In this document: one piece after another, positions 1 through 7,450 of the stretch | Layout of the letters: each line of letters begins with the position of its first letter | Position numbering within the stretch: position 1 is the stretch's first letter | NCBI GenBank assembly: GCA_016183835.1 | Contig: JACPDV010000007.1 | Span: 1-16,448, forward strand | Reading direction: 5' to 3' | Source: Armatimonadota bacterium | GTDB taxonomy: Bacteria > Armatimonadota > UBA10988 | Length of the DNA: 16,448 nucleotides | Made by a program: the position numbers and the translations under genes | Notes under the pieces: model-generated | Told to the model about the DNA's origin: nothing | What the model saw: only the letters and a program-made list of their open reading frames with translations | Databases searched by the model: none

Positions 1-1188
1 GCCATGCGCGCCGTCGTCGACCAGTTCAACGCCACCCAAACCCGCATCCACGTCGACCTCCTCACCGTCAGCCAGGTGGACCAGAAGATGCTCCTCGCCA
101 CCGCCGGCGGGAACCCGCCGGACGTGGCCGGGCTGTGGTCGTTCAACACCCACGTCTACGCCGACAACGGCTCCATCCTCCCGCTCGATGACCTCCTCCG
201 CGAGCACGGCATCCAGGAGGCCGACTACCTGCCTTGCTACTGGGACCTCTGCTCCTATCGCGGGCATCTCTGGGCGCTGCCCACCACCCCCGCCACCGTC
301 GCCTTGCACTGGAACAAGAAGCTCTTCAGAGAGGCCGGACTCGACCCTGACACGCCGCCGCGGACCATCGAGGAGCTTGACCGCTTCGCCGCCAAGCTCA
401 CCCGGCGCGATGCCGACGGCCATATCGTTGTGGCCGGGTTCATGCCCAGCGAGCCGGGCTGGTGGAACTGGGGCTGGGGCTACTGGTTCGGCGGCACGCT
501 CTACGACGGCAAGGGCCACGTCACCGCCAACTCGCCCGCAAACCTGCGCGCTTACCAGTGGGTGCAGTCGTACGCCGACCGGTACCAGGCGAAGGACCTG
601 CAAGTCTTCCAGAGCGGCTTCGGCAACTTCAGCTCGCCGCAGAACGCCTTCCTCGCGGGCAAGGTGGCGATGGAAGTGCAGGGCGTGTGGATGTACAACT
701 TCATCAGCAAGTACGCGCCCGACATGGAGTGGGGCTGTGCGCCCTTCCCGCCGCCCGCCGACCGGCCCGACCTGGCGAACACCACCCCGGTGGACATCGA
801 TACGCTCGTGATCCCCACCGGCAGCCGGCACCCGCGCGAGGCGTTCGAGTTCATCGCCTACGTGCAGTCGCAGCTGGGGATGGAGCTGCTCTGCATGGGG
901 CAGCGCAAGCACACCCCGCTGACGCTGGTCAGCATCGGGTTCCTGCGCGACCACCCGCACCCCTGCCTCCAGGTCTTCATCGACCTGGCGCACAGCCGGA
1001 ACACCTTCGCGCCGCCGAAGCTCGGCTTCTGGCGGGAGTACAACGACGAGATGACCAACGCCTTCTCGACCATCTGGCTCGGCCGGCGGTCGCCCGAGGA
1101 GGCGCTGGGGCAGGTGCAGGCGCGGATGGAGAAGCTGATGGCCCGCGAGCTGCGGCAGAAGCAGCGGAGAGGCTGGTCCGAGAAGTGA
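1..1188 (+). CDS. Sugar ABC transporter substrate-binding protein (5' end missing)
   Basis: Extracellular solute-binding protein of the carbohydrate family 1 (MalE/UgpB-like) type, which would bind a sugar or oligosaccharide outside the membrane and hand it to the permeases encoded just downstream. The frame is open to the first base; 395 residues are visible and neither signal peptide nor lipobox is present, so the true start lies upstream and the ATG at 4 is internal. Family features are the GGNPPDVAG stretch near residues 35-43, the YRGHLWALPTTP segment near residues 86-97, and an aromatic patch (PGWWNWGWGYWFGG, bases about 457-498) of the kind that stacks on sugar rings. The C-terminus is a basic helix. 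The stop overlaps the next gene's GTG by 4 bases, which indicates translational coupling. The substrate cannot be read from the sequence. Confidence 0.9.
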   Translation, partial: AMRAVVDQFNATQTRIHVDLLTVSQVDQKMLLATAGGNPPDVAGLWSFNTHVYADNGSILPLDDLLREHGIQEADYLPCYWDLCSYRGHLWALPTTPATVALHWNKKLFREAGLDPDTPPRTIEELDRFAAKLTRRDADGHIVVAGFMPSEPGWWNWGWGYWFGGTLYDGKGHVTANSPANLRAYQWVQSYADRYQAKDLQVFQSGFGNFSSPQNAFLAGKVAMEVQGVWMYNFISKYAPDMEWGCAPFPPPADRPDLANTTPVDIDTLVIPTGSRHPREAFEFIAYVQSQLGMELLCMGQRKHTPLTLVSIGFLRDHPHPCLQVFIDLAHSRNTFAPPKLGFWREYNDEMTNAFSTIWLGRRSPEEALGQVQARMEKLMARELRQKQRRGWSEK

Positions 1189-2069
1189 CCCGCGGTGAAC
1201 GCCACAACCTGAAGCTCGGCCTCTGCTTCGTGGCGCCGTGGCTGATCGGGCTGGCGCTGTTCCAGATCTACCCCATCGCCGCCTCGTTCTGGTTCAGCCT
1301 GTGCGACTACTCGGTGCTCCAGCCGGCGCACTTCATTGGGCTGGGCAACTACCACGACCTGGCCGGCGACGACGTGTTCTGGCTGGCGCTGCGCAACACG
1401 CTGGGCTACGCCGCGATCGCGCTCCCGCTGGGGCTGGTGACGGCGCTGGCCACGGCCATCCTGCTCAACAGCGGCGTGCGCGGGATGGCGTTCTACCGGA
1501 CCTTCTTCTTCCTCCCCAGCCTGGTGCCGGCGGTGGCCTCGGCGATCCTCTGGCTGTGGCTGCTCAACGGCGAGTACGGCGTGCTCAACGTGCTGCTGGG
1601 CAAGGCCGGGGTGAAGGGCCCCGGCTGGCTCAGCGACCCGCTGTGGACCAAGCCGGCGCTGGTCCTGATGAGCCTGTGGGGCGTGGGCAACACGATGGTG
1701 ATCTTCCTCGCCGGGCTGCAGGACGTGCCGCAGCAGCTCTACGAGGCGGCCGACCTGGACGGCGCCGGGTGGCTCGGCAAGCTCCGGCACGTCACGCTGC
1801 CGATGGTCTCGCCGGTGATCCTGTTCAACCTGATCATGGGCATCATCGGCTCGCTGCAGATGTTTGCCGTGCCCTACATCATGCTCCCCGGCGGGCAGCC
1901 GGCGCGGTCGGGCTACTTCTACACCGAGTACCTCTACGACAACGCGCTGCCATACCTGCAGATGGGCTACGCCTCGGCGATGGCGTGGATCCTGTTCCTG
2001 ATCACGCTGGCCTGCACCTTCGCGGCGCTGCGGCTGTCGCAGCGCCACGTGCACTACGAGGGAGCCTGA
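1185..2069 (+). CDS. Sugar ABC transporter permease, MalF/UgpA type
   Basis: Inner-membrane permease of a CUT1 carbohydrate importer, 294 aa. I start it at the GTG overlapping the previous stop (GTGA); the open frame continues far upstream but only as a shadow of the binding-protein gene. Six hydrophobic segments are visible at about residues 10-33, 66-93, 103-127, 155-177, 208-230 and 263-284. The EAA loop that docks on the ATPase is clear: E187-A-A-D-L-D-G193 followed by a hydrophobic LPM segment. It partners with the permease that begins one base after its stop, and with the binding protein upstream. No ATPase gene of the MalK type lies in this window; many CUT1 systems share one encoded elsewhere. 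Confidence 0.93.
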   Translation: MTRGERHNLKLGLCFVAPWLIGLALFQIYPIAASFWFSLCDYSVLQPAHFIGLGNYHDLAGDDVFWLALRNTLGYAAIALPLGLVTALATAILLNSGVRGMAFYRTFFFLPSLVPAVASAILWLWLLNGEYGVLNVLLGKAGVKGPGWLSDPLWTKPALVLMSLWGVGNTMVIFLAGLQDVPQQLYEAADLDGAGWLGKLRHVTLPMVSPVILFNLIMGIIGSLQMFAVPYIMLPGGQPARSGYFYTEYLYDNALPYLQMGYASAMAWILFLITLACTFAALRLSQRHVHYEGA

Positions 2070-2070
2070 C

Positions 2071-2925
2071 ATGCAGGTCAAGACGCCCTGGCTCCGGCCC
2101 CTCGTGCACCTCGTGCTGATCGCCGGCTCGCTGGTCTGCCTCTTCCCGCTCCTGTGGATGATCAGCACTTCGCTGAAGCCCATCACCGAGACGATGACGC
2201 TGCCGCCGCGCTGGATCCCATCGGTCTGGCAGTGGGTCAACTACCCGAGGGCGGTGATGTACCAGAGCGACAAGCTGGGCTACATCCCGTTCCTCGTCTA
2301 CGCGCAGAACACGCTCTACCTGGCGGTCCTGGGGGTGACCGGGTGTGTGCTGAGCAACGCGGTGGTGGCGTACGGCTTCTCGCGGATCCGCTGGCGCGGG
2401 CGGGAGACGCTGTTCGCCATCACGCTGGCGACGATGATGATCCCGTTCCCGGTGACGATGGTGCCGATGTACGTGCTCTACCGCCACCTGCACTGGATCG
2501 GCACGTTCAAGCCGCTGTGGGTGGGGGCGTGGTGCGGCGGGGCATTCAACATCTTCCTCCTGCGGCAGTTCTTCATGACCATCCCGCAGGAGCTGAGCGA
2601 GGCGGCGCGGGTGGACGGCTGCTCGGAGTGGCGGATCTTCTGGCGGATCATCCTGCCGCTGGCGAAACCGGCGCTGGCGGTGGTGGCCCTGTTCCACTTC
2701 ATGTACGTGTGGAACGACTTCCTGGGCCCGCTGATCTACCTGCAGGATCAGCGGCAGTTCACGCTGGCGCTGGGCTTGCAGGCGTACCAGAGCCAGCACG
2801 GCGGGACGGAGTGGAACATGCTGATGGCGGCGGCGACGATCATGGTCCTGCCAATCATCGTCCTCTTCTTCTTCGCGCAGAAGACGTTCATCCAGGGGAT
2901 CTCGGTGACCGGGCTGAAGGGGTGA
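2071..2925 (+). CDS. Sugar ABC transporter permease, MalG/UgpE type
   Basis: Second CUT1 permease, 284 aa, forming a heterodimer with the upstream permease. The ATG follows the previous stop after one base, with a GAGGGAG Shine-Dalgarno at about 2058-2064. An N-terminal membrane helix (about residues 11-32) ends in the TSLKP motif typical of MalG-type proteins. The EAA loop is E177-A-A-R-V-D-G183, followed by the ILPLAKPAL segment. The C-terminus ends in GISVTGLKG, close to the usual MalG ending. Its last 38 bases overlap the end of the convergent minus-strand gene, so no terminator separates them. Full length for the family. Confidence 0.93.
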   Translation: MQVKTPWLRPLVHLVLIAGSLVCLFPLLWMISTSLKPITETMTLPPRWIPSVWQWVNYPRAVMYQSDKLGYIPFLVYAQNTLYLAVLGVTGCVLSNAVVAYGFSRIRWRGRETLFAITLATMMIPFPVTMVPMYVLYRHLHWIGTFKPLWVGAWCGGAFNIFLLRQFFMTIPQELSEAARVDGCSEWRIFWRIILPLAKPALAVVALFHFMYVWNDFLGPLIYLQDQRQFTLALGLQAYQSQHGGTEWNMLMAAATIMVLPIIVLFFFAQKTFIQGISVTGLKG

Positions 2926-3496
2926 GGGGCTGAGCCGAGGACTCCACGGAGTCGGGGCCAAACGTCACCATGCGCTCGCCTTGCGCCTGGTCGCGGTACG
3001 ACTTGGCCAGGTCGACAAAACGCTCCATCTCTTCCGGAGATCCAAAAGCTCGCGTGCAGACCGACGCAAAGCCGCCGTGGCCGGTGTAGAAGTCGATGGC
3101 CTCGGGCCGGACCTGGATCTCCTCGATGTCGCCCCACGCGAAGCGGTACTCGACACCGGGCTGGCTGACCTGGAGGCAGTCGGGCAGCAGTGTCAACGCC
3201 ACGACTAAGGGCTCGTCGGTGCCGCGGAGCTCCAGGCATACGGCACGCCGCCGGCGTCTGACCACTGGATTCCAGACGGCTGGCACGACTGTCGCGGCCA
3301 CTAAGACGCTCACCGTCGCCACGAGGAACCTCGAGCCCAAGTCGCCCGGCACGAGGAGGAACACGACGACGGCGATCTCGCACAGCCGCCACCGCCAGCC
3401 TTCGCGAGCCCAGCGCCGGGTGAGCGCGGAGCGCGCCCAGTAGCGCGATAGGAAGCCAACGTGGTCTTCCAGGGTGGAGTCGTACTCGACTCGCAT
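2888..3496 (-). CDS. YcxB-like membrane protein (paralogue 1)
   Basis: 202-aa protein with the layout of the YcxB-like family: a short N-terminal strand beginning MRVEY, two adjacent membrane segments at about residues 40-75, and a C-terminal soluble domain. The signature is the segment FAWGDIEEI followed by an FGSPEEMERFVDLAKSY helix. I chose the ATG at 3496 over the longer frame start at 3559 because GGGAG lies about 8 bases upstream and because the two paralogues in this window start in the same way. The function of the family is unknown. The C-terminal tail (about 15 residues rich in Ser, Pro and Arg) is encoded within the overlap with the permease gene and looks like run-on sequence. It probably shares a transcript with the paralogue 109 bases upstream. 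Confidence 0.8.
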   Translation of the reverse strand: MRVEYDSTLEDHVGFLSRYWARSALTRRWAREGWRWRLCEIAVVVFLLVPGDLGSRFLVATVSVLVAATVVPAVWNPVVRRRRRAVCLELRGTDEPLVVALTLLPDCLQVSQPGVEYRFAWGDIEEIQVRPEAIDFYTGHGGFASVCTRAFGSPEEMERFVDLAKSYRDQAQGERMVTFGPDSVESSAQPLTPSARSPRSPG

Positions 3497-3605
3497 GCCG
3501 TGCTCCCTCGCCGGGTGCCGCGACGCGTCGCCCTCGGCGCGATGGTAGACCACGCCCATCGCAGGGGGCAGGCCGGGCCTCGCCGCCGCGTCCCTCGGGC
3601 GCCGG

Positions 3606-4148
3606 TCACGTCGGTTCCGGTGGCACCTTCACCAGCAGCTCGGCCGCTTCGGCATATCGCCGGGCGAGCGCGATGAACGCCTCCACCTGTTCCGGCCCGC
3701 TGAACCCCGACCGCCATAGCGTCAGGTATCCGCCTTTGCTGAACAGTAGCTCGACGAGCTCGGGCTCCTCGCGAATGCTCTCGAGGATGATCCACTCGAA
3801 GCGGAGCTCGCGGCCGAGCCATCTGGCGCTCACTGCGTCGGGCAGCAGCTCCACTACCAACTCGGCGGATCCATCGCTGCCGAGCTGCTCGCGGCAGAGA
3901 CGGCGCAGGTGCCAGCGCGAGACGTGCTCATAGACCCGCCCAAAGGCCAGCGCGGCGACTACGGCCGAACCGGCACCAAGGGCCGCCCCCCGGGCACCCA
4001 GGAGCAGACCGAACACGAGGAGACCCACCAGCAGCCCCATGGCCGCCTGGCCTCCCTGCTTCCAGCCCCGTGCCACCCGCGAGCGGGAGAGCGCACGCAT
4101 CACCCCCTCGACAGAGCCGTCGAGCGTGACGGTGAGCTCCACACGCAT
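3606..4148 (-). CDS. YcxB-like membrane protein (paralogue 2)
   Basis: 180-aa paralogue of the neighbouring gene. It begins MRVELTVTLDGSVEG, has two membrane segments at about residues 35-70 (rich in Gly, Leu and Ala), then the domain with FEWIILESI and the SGFSGPEQVEAFIALARRY helix. The start ATG has a GGGAAG Shine-Dalgarno-like run and a promoter (TTGACA, 18-base spacer, TAGGAT) directly upstream, so it is likely the first gene of a two-gene minus-strand unit. Family membership is inferred from pattern similarity to YcxB-like proteins and to the other two copies here; no enzymatic motif is visible. Confidence 0.8.
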   Translation of the reverse strand: MRVELTVTLDGSVEGVMRALSRSRVARGWKQGGQAAMGLLVGLLVFGLLLGARGAALGAGSAVVAALAFGRVYEHVSRWHLRRLCREQLGSDGSAELVVELLPDAVSARWLGRELRFEWIILESIREEPELVELLFSKGGYLTLWRSGFSGPEQVEAFIALARRYAEAAELLVKVPPEPT

Positions 4149-4167
4149 GGCGTTCTTCCCGTGTCGA

Positions 4168-4197
4168 ATCCTAGCTGGGCGACACCGCGGCTGTCAA
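4168..4197 (-). promoter_or_regulatory. Sigma70-type promoter for the YcxB-like pair
   Basis: On the minus strand a perfect TTGACA (-35; plus-strand 4192-4197) is followed after 18 bases by TAGGAT (-10; plus-strand 4168-4173). The -10 lies about 20 bases from the start codon at 4148, giving a very short leader that contains the Shine-Dalgarno. The position fits the gene starting at 4148. Confidence 0.6.
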
Positions 4198-4239
4198 CGC
4201 CACGGCCACGGTCCTCCCGCGCTCATAGCCGCCGCGCCT

Positions 4240-4245
4240 TACGAT
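4240..4245 (+). promoter_or_regulatory. Possible -10 element for the 119-aa gene
   Basis: TACGAT in the right place for a promoter of the gene starting at 4300; the same hexamer is the -10 of the promoter at 15012-15040. No recognisable -35 is seen at 16-18 bases upstream, so this is a weak call. The 151-base divergent gap 4149-4299 otherwise holds only the minus-strand promoter. Confidence 0.25.
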
Positions 4246-4299
4246 CGGGGTAGCACGTTGCGGGCGAGGGCGGCCCGGCGGCGAGGAGACAGACCGACC

Positions 4300-4659
4300 A
4301 TGGCAGACGTGTTCGAAGCAAGCGGCCTCGAGTTCGAGGTCGAGCAGCGCGTGTTCGGCGACGACGGCGGGCCGGCGCTGATGGTCTTCGGCGAGGTGGA
4401 CGGCGCGCGCCGGCAGCTCCTGCGGTTCGACTGCTTCCGCAAGGCGCCGCACTACCACCACGACCCCGACGGCCGGAACGACGTCCACAACCTGACCGGC
4501 AAGTCGGTGCCGGAGAGCGTGGCCTTCACGATCGCGGCCGTGCGCGACCGGCTGCCGGAGATGATCCGCACCGCCGGCTACGACGGCCTCGCCGAAGGGC
4601 TGGACGAGCCGGCGGTGGCGGCGTTGGCGCAACAGATCGAGACGGCGATGGCGGCCTAA
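4300..4659 (+). CDS. Uncharacterised 119-aa soluble protein
   Basis: Small acidic soluble protein that I do not assign to a named family. I start it at the ATG at 4300 because GAGGAG lies at 4283-4288, and because the longer upstream frame runs through the minus-strand gene. Visible features: an N-terminal alternating strand pattern (GLEFEVEQRVF, then LMVFGEVDG), a central FDCFRKAPHYHHDPDGRND segment dense in His and Asp that could bind a metal, and two C-terminal amphipathic helices around residues 65-118. There is no signal peptide or membrane segment. It ends in a 4-base convergent overlap with the minus-strand membrane-protein gene. The His-rich stretch is a direct observation; metal binding is only inference. 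Confidence 0.8.
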   Translation: MADVFEASGLEFEVEQRVFGDDGGPALMVFGEVDGARRQLLRFDCFRKAPHYHHDPDGRNDVHNLTGKSVPESVAFTIAAVRDRLPEMIRTAGYDGLAEGLDEPAVAALAQQIETAMAA

Positions 4660-5573
4660 CCGCCGAACGACACCATGCTGCGGGCCAGCGTCTCGAGGTT
4701 GAAGCCTTCCTTGCGGATGCGGATGTCGTAGTACAGCAGGATCTGCGCGCCGAGCGTAAACGGCATGATCAGAGAGTAAACGATACCGCTCCAGAGGCTG
4801 GTGAGGACTCCGGTCGCGCGCAGGCCCCAGCCGGCGAAGGCGACGGCCAGGCTCGGCATCTGCAACGCGAGCACGATCAGCGCGCCCAACAGGGCGAGCA
4901 GGAAGATGCTGCCCCACCGGCCCGCGGCGAGCCCACGCCCGCGCCAGATGGCAGCCAGGCCAGCACGGCCCTCCAGCAGCACCGCCTCGGCGAGGAAGGT
5001 GATCCAGAACGAGAGCGGCAGGACCACCAGCCCGGCGACCAACATGGCGGTGGCCACCACCGGCACCGGGCCGGCACCGGCCAGCGCGGCGCCGAGGACC
5101 ATGGCGCACAGGAAGCCGACCAAGGCCGCGGCACCGAAGAGAAGCAGCCCCGCCAGCAGCATGGTGCCGATGTAGGTCCAGAGCCGGCGTCGGACATAGG
5201 CGTAGCAGCTAGCCAGCGAGACCGGGTTGCCGAGGTAGACATCCGAGATGGCCCGGATCATCGCGCCCTGGGTCAGGAACAGCAGCGGCAGGACGACGAG
5301 GGTGAGCGGCGCCACCACGAGGTTGACCGTCTCCGCATCGTTGCCGGCGGCGAGCCGCAGCAACGCCTCGACCACGGCCCACGGCACGTAGACCAGGGCG
5401 GCGATCTTGAAGAACAGCCCGAAGTTGCGCTGGTAGAGCGTCACGGCCGTCCCGATGATGTCGAACAGGCTGCGCGGCACCAGGGCTGTCGCCTCGCCGC
5501 CATCCCACCCCCCGCCGGGCGTCTCACGCCCCGGCTGATCGGGTCCGAGCGGGCTCGTCGTGTCCGGATCCAT
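4656..5573 (-). CDS. Polytopic membrane protein, function unknown
   Basis: 305-aa integral membrane protein. After a soluble Pro/Gly-rich N-terminus of about 35 residues comes a SLFDIIGTAVTLYQRNFGLF segment, then about six hydrophobic stretches. The layout, with a short amphipathic helix running into the membrane and a C-terminal YSLIMPFTLGAQILLYYDIRIRKEGF segment, resembles the glycerophosphoryl diester phosphodiesterase membrane-domain / YciC-like group of proteins with no known enzyme activity. The YYDIRIRKEG ending is typical of that group. The ATG at 5573 is preceded by GAGGTGA about 7 bases upstream. It has a promoter of its own upstream as well as possible read-through from the DinB-like gene 88 bases away. 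Confidence 0.82.
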   Translation of the reverse strand: MDPDTTSPLGPDQPGRETPGGGWDGGEATALVPRSLFDIIGTAVTLYQRNFGLFFKIAALVYVPWAVVEALLRLAAGNDAETVNLVVAPLTLVVLPLLFLTQGAMIRAISDVYLGNPVSLASCYAYVRRRLWTYIGTMLLAGLLLFGAAALVGFLCAMVLGAALAGAGPVPVVATAMLVAGLVVLPLSFWITFLAEAVLLEGRAGLAAIWRGRGLAAGRWGSIFLLALLGALIVLALQMPSLAVAFAGWGLRATGVLTSLWSGIVYSLIMPFTLGAQILLYYDIRIRKEGFNLETLARSMVSFGG

Positions 5574-5585
5574 TGCGGTTCACCT

Positions 5586-5597
5586 CATGCCGGCATG
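5586..5597. repeat. 12-bp perfect palindrome in a 5' leader
   Basis: CATGCCGGCATG is fully self-complementary. It lies between the promoter at 5621-5649 and the Shine-Dalgarno of the membrane-protein gene, so it would be in the mRNA leader or could be an operator. It may be chance in sequence of this composition. Confidence 0.35.
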
Positions 5598-5620
5598 TGC
5601 CGGGTTCCCCTCTGGGAGTT

Positions 5621-5649
5621 GTTGTAACCGATCCGCAGGCGTCTGTCGA
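5621..5649 (-). promoter_or_regulatory. Sigma70-type promoter for the membrane-protein gene
   Basis: Minus-strand TCGACA (plus-strand 5644-5649; 5 of 6 to TTGACA), 17-base spacer, TACAAC (plus-strand 5621-5626). It gives a leader of roughly 40 bases for the gene starting at 5573. Spacing is ideal; the -10 matches 4 of 6. Confidence 0.45.
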
Positions 5650-5661
5650 GTCCTTGCGTGC

Positions 5662-6135
5662 TCAGGCCTTGCCGTACCACCGCAGACCCTCGCCCGTCGC
5701 CGCCCGGAGCCGGTCGCCGAGCTGTGCGGCGTGGTGCTGAATGTGGCGGATGTTGACGATCTGGTGGTCCAGCTTGGGCAGCGGGTACCAGGGGAAGCCG
5801 CACTCCCGCGCCTCGAGATCCATCCCGTCCACGCAGCCATCCACCATGCCGTCGCAGACCGCCCAGTACTCGAGGATCTGTGCCTTGGCGTAAGGCTCCT
5901 GGTCGTGCGACGACAGGTCCTGGCAGGGGTGGCGGTGGTGCTCCCAGGGCTCGAAGGAGAGGTGGCCACGCTGCAGGTAGAAGTGGGTGAAGAACAGCGC
6001 GTGGTAGGCCACCTGCCAGAACGGAAGCAGCGGACCCTCCAGCGTCCAGAGGTCGTCGGGGCAGCGGTCGAGGGCTTCCTTCAGCGTCGCCAGCGCGCCG
6101 TGGTACTGGCCCTTGAGGGCGGATCGCACGTCCAT
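5662..6135 (-). CDS. DinB-like metal-binding four-helix protein
   Basis: 157-aa protein of the DinB/YfiT-like fold, a four-helix bundle that usually binds a divalent metal through three His residues. Candidate ligands are H45 (in WQVAYHALF, helix 2) and H131 with H135 (HxxxH in the last helix, followed by AAQLGDRLR as in other DinB-like proteins). Family members include damage-inducible proteins of unknown role and thiol-dependent transferases; the specific reaction here cannot be told. The ATG at 6135 has AGGAGAA about 7 bases upstream. It sits 29 bases after the YcxB-like gene on the same strand, so co-transcription is likely. Confidence 0.85.
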   Translation of the reverse strand: MDVRSALKGQYHGALATLKEALDRCPDDLWTLEGPLLPFWQVAYHALFFTHFYLQRGHLSFEPWEHHRHPCQDLSSHDQEPYAKAQILEYWAVCDGMVDGCVDGMDLEARECGFPWYPLPKLDHQIVNIRHIQHHAAQLGDRLRAATGEGLRWYGKA

Positions 6136-6164
6136 GCCTGATTCTCCTTGGTTCTGGTTGCCGC

Positions 6165-6746
6165 TCAGATCGAGATCTCCGATAGCCCGTCGTCGGCCGT
6201 CTGCGCGCGCGGGAGCGGAGTCTCCGACACCGTGCGGGCCTGCTCGGCCAGCCGTCTGGCCATCTCGACGAACTCGTCCAGCACGTCGTAGGTGTGGAAC
6301 GCCCGCTTGCGCACCACGATCAGCCCCTGCCGGAGACGAATGTCCACGGAGTCGGGCTGCTTCGTGACGCTCTCCACGTTGCGCCAGGCGTACGTCGACT
6401 CGTTGCCCATGCCCCGCACGCGGACGCCGTGGGGCAGGAGCGAGACCTCCACGCGGAACGGCAGCTCGGCTCCCAGCCGCTCCAGGTAGAGCTTCCGCAG
6501 GCGCTTGCGGGTGGTGGCGTCGCGCTGGCCCGTGTAAATGACGGCGCCGACGACGAAGCCGACCAGCGCCGCCACCAACCGAAACGCGGCGGGCGCCGGG
6601 CTCAGGGCGGCGGCGACGGCCCCGATCAAGATGCCATAGACGACCCGTCCCTCCAGACGCCAGCCGCGGACCGTCCGCGAGTCCGCCGAGACGCGCATGG
6701 TCGCATCCACGAGATCGTCGACCGTGGCATCGAACTCGACGGTCAT
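6165..6746 (-). CDS. YcxB-like membrane protein (paralogue 3)
   Basis: 193-aa third copy of the family seen at 2888-4148. It begins MTVEFDATVDDLVDATMR, carries the shared RGW before the membrane hairpin (two hydrophobic segments at about residues 35-70), and has the C-terminal YAWRNVESV strand and FVEMARRLAEQA helix. AAGGAG lies 5 bases upstream of the ATG. It is 31 bases downstream of the large secreted protein gene and 29 bases upstream of the DinB-like gene, which suggests one transcript. Role unknown. Confidence 0.82.
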   Translation of the reverse strand: MTVEFDATVDDLVDATMRVSADSRTVRGWRLEGRVVYGILIGAVAAALSPAPAAFRLVAALVGFVVGAVIYTGQRDATTRKRLRKLYLERLGAELPFRVEVSLLPHGVRVRGMGNESTYAWRNVESVTKQPDSVDIRLRQGLIVVRKRAFHTYDVLDEFVEMARRLAEQARTVSETPLPRAQTADDGLSEISI

Positions 6747-6777
6747 GGCTGCTCCTTCACTGCCTCCGCGCCCGGGC

Positions 6778-7450
6778 TCACGGCGCCGCCCGCCTGAACT
6801 TCAGCACGAGCCGGATCGGGCTGCCCACCTTGCCCTCCTGGTACTCCCACCCGCAGCTTGTGTACGCGGCCTCATCGACCTCGCTGACGTAGGTCTTCCC
6901 GTTTGTGTTGGTCATCTCGATCCACGCCCGGCGGACCTTGAACGCGTCGATGGGGTTCGAGTTCTCGATCACCACCTCGTTGCGCGTCATCAGCGCGTCG
7001 AGGGCTTCGGGCGCCAAGTCCAGGCTCTTCTCCGCCCAGGTGTCGCCCTGCTCCGGCAGGTTGCCCAGCAGCGCGCCGTTGATCGTCACCGGCTTGTGCA
7101 CGTACTCCCCGGCGCCGGAGCCGAACACGTCGAGCACCAGCCGCCCGCTCTGCGGTGTGCCGAAGAACTCCTCGTAGCGCTCCGTCCGCGCCGGGTCCAC
7201 CGGCACCGTGAGCACCATCCCGGTCATCGGCTGGCCGCTGGCGAAGCCGGTGCCCTCCTCGTGCGCCCAGCCCGCGCCGCCGGTGTAGGCGCCCGTGTCC
7301 ACCCGCGAGACCACCGTCACCCCGCCGCGCATGCGCAGCACGAGCCGCAGGTTGCGGACCTTGAACATGTCGCCCACCTGGTTGTCGATGCGCACCTCGT
7401 TGCGCTCGGTCCACGCCGAAGACGTCGAGCTGCAGGCTGGCCGCGCGGAT
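6778..7450 (-). repeat. Tandem C-terminal domain, two copies, first one truncated
   Basis: Two related units of a beta-rich domain end the large secreted protein. Both contain LDVFG, then RNEVxIxN, DxFKVR, VSxVD, AYT, GW and EG motifs in the same order. In copy 2 about 45 residues separate LDVFG from RNEV; in copy 1 these are absent and the reading frame changes at that very point. The domain has no name I can give; by position it could bind carbohydrate or the cell surface. Confidence 0.7.

Noticed and set aside
462..1184. N-terminal extension of the first permease from an upstream ATG
   Set aside because: It runs through the binding-protein gene in another frame and gives Arg/Ala-rich nonsense; the GTG at 1185 fits the permease family start.
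858..2240. 460-aa minus-strand open frame
   Set aside because: Antisense shadow of the binding-protein and permease genes; Arg/His/Gln-rich low-complexity translation and no Shine-Dalgarno support.
6872..7414. In-frame continuation of the large secreted protein past residue 850
   Set aside because: Translation turns into Arg/His-rich nonsense, while the other frame carries a clear duplicate of the adjacent domain. The open frame is a GC effect.
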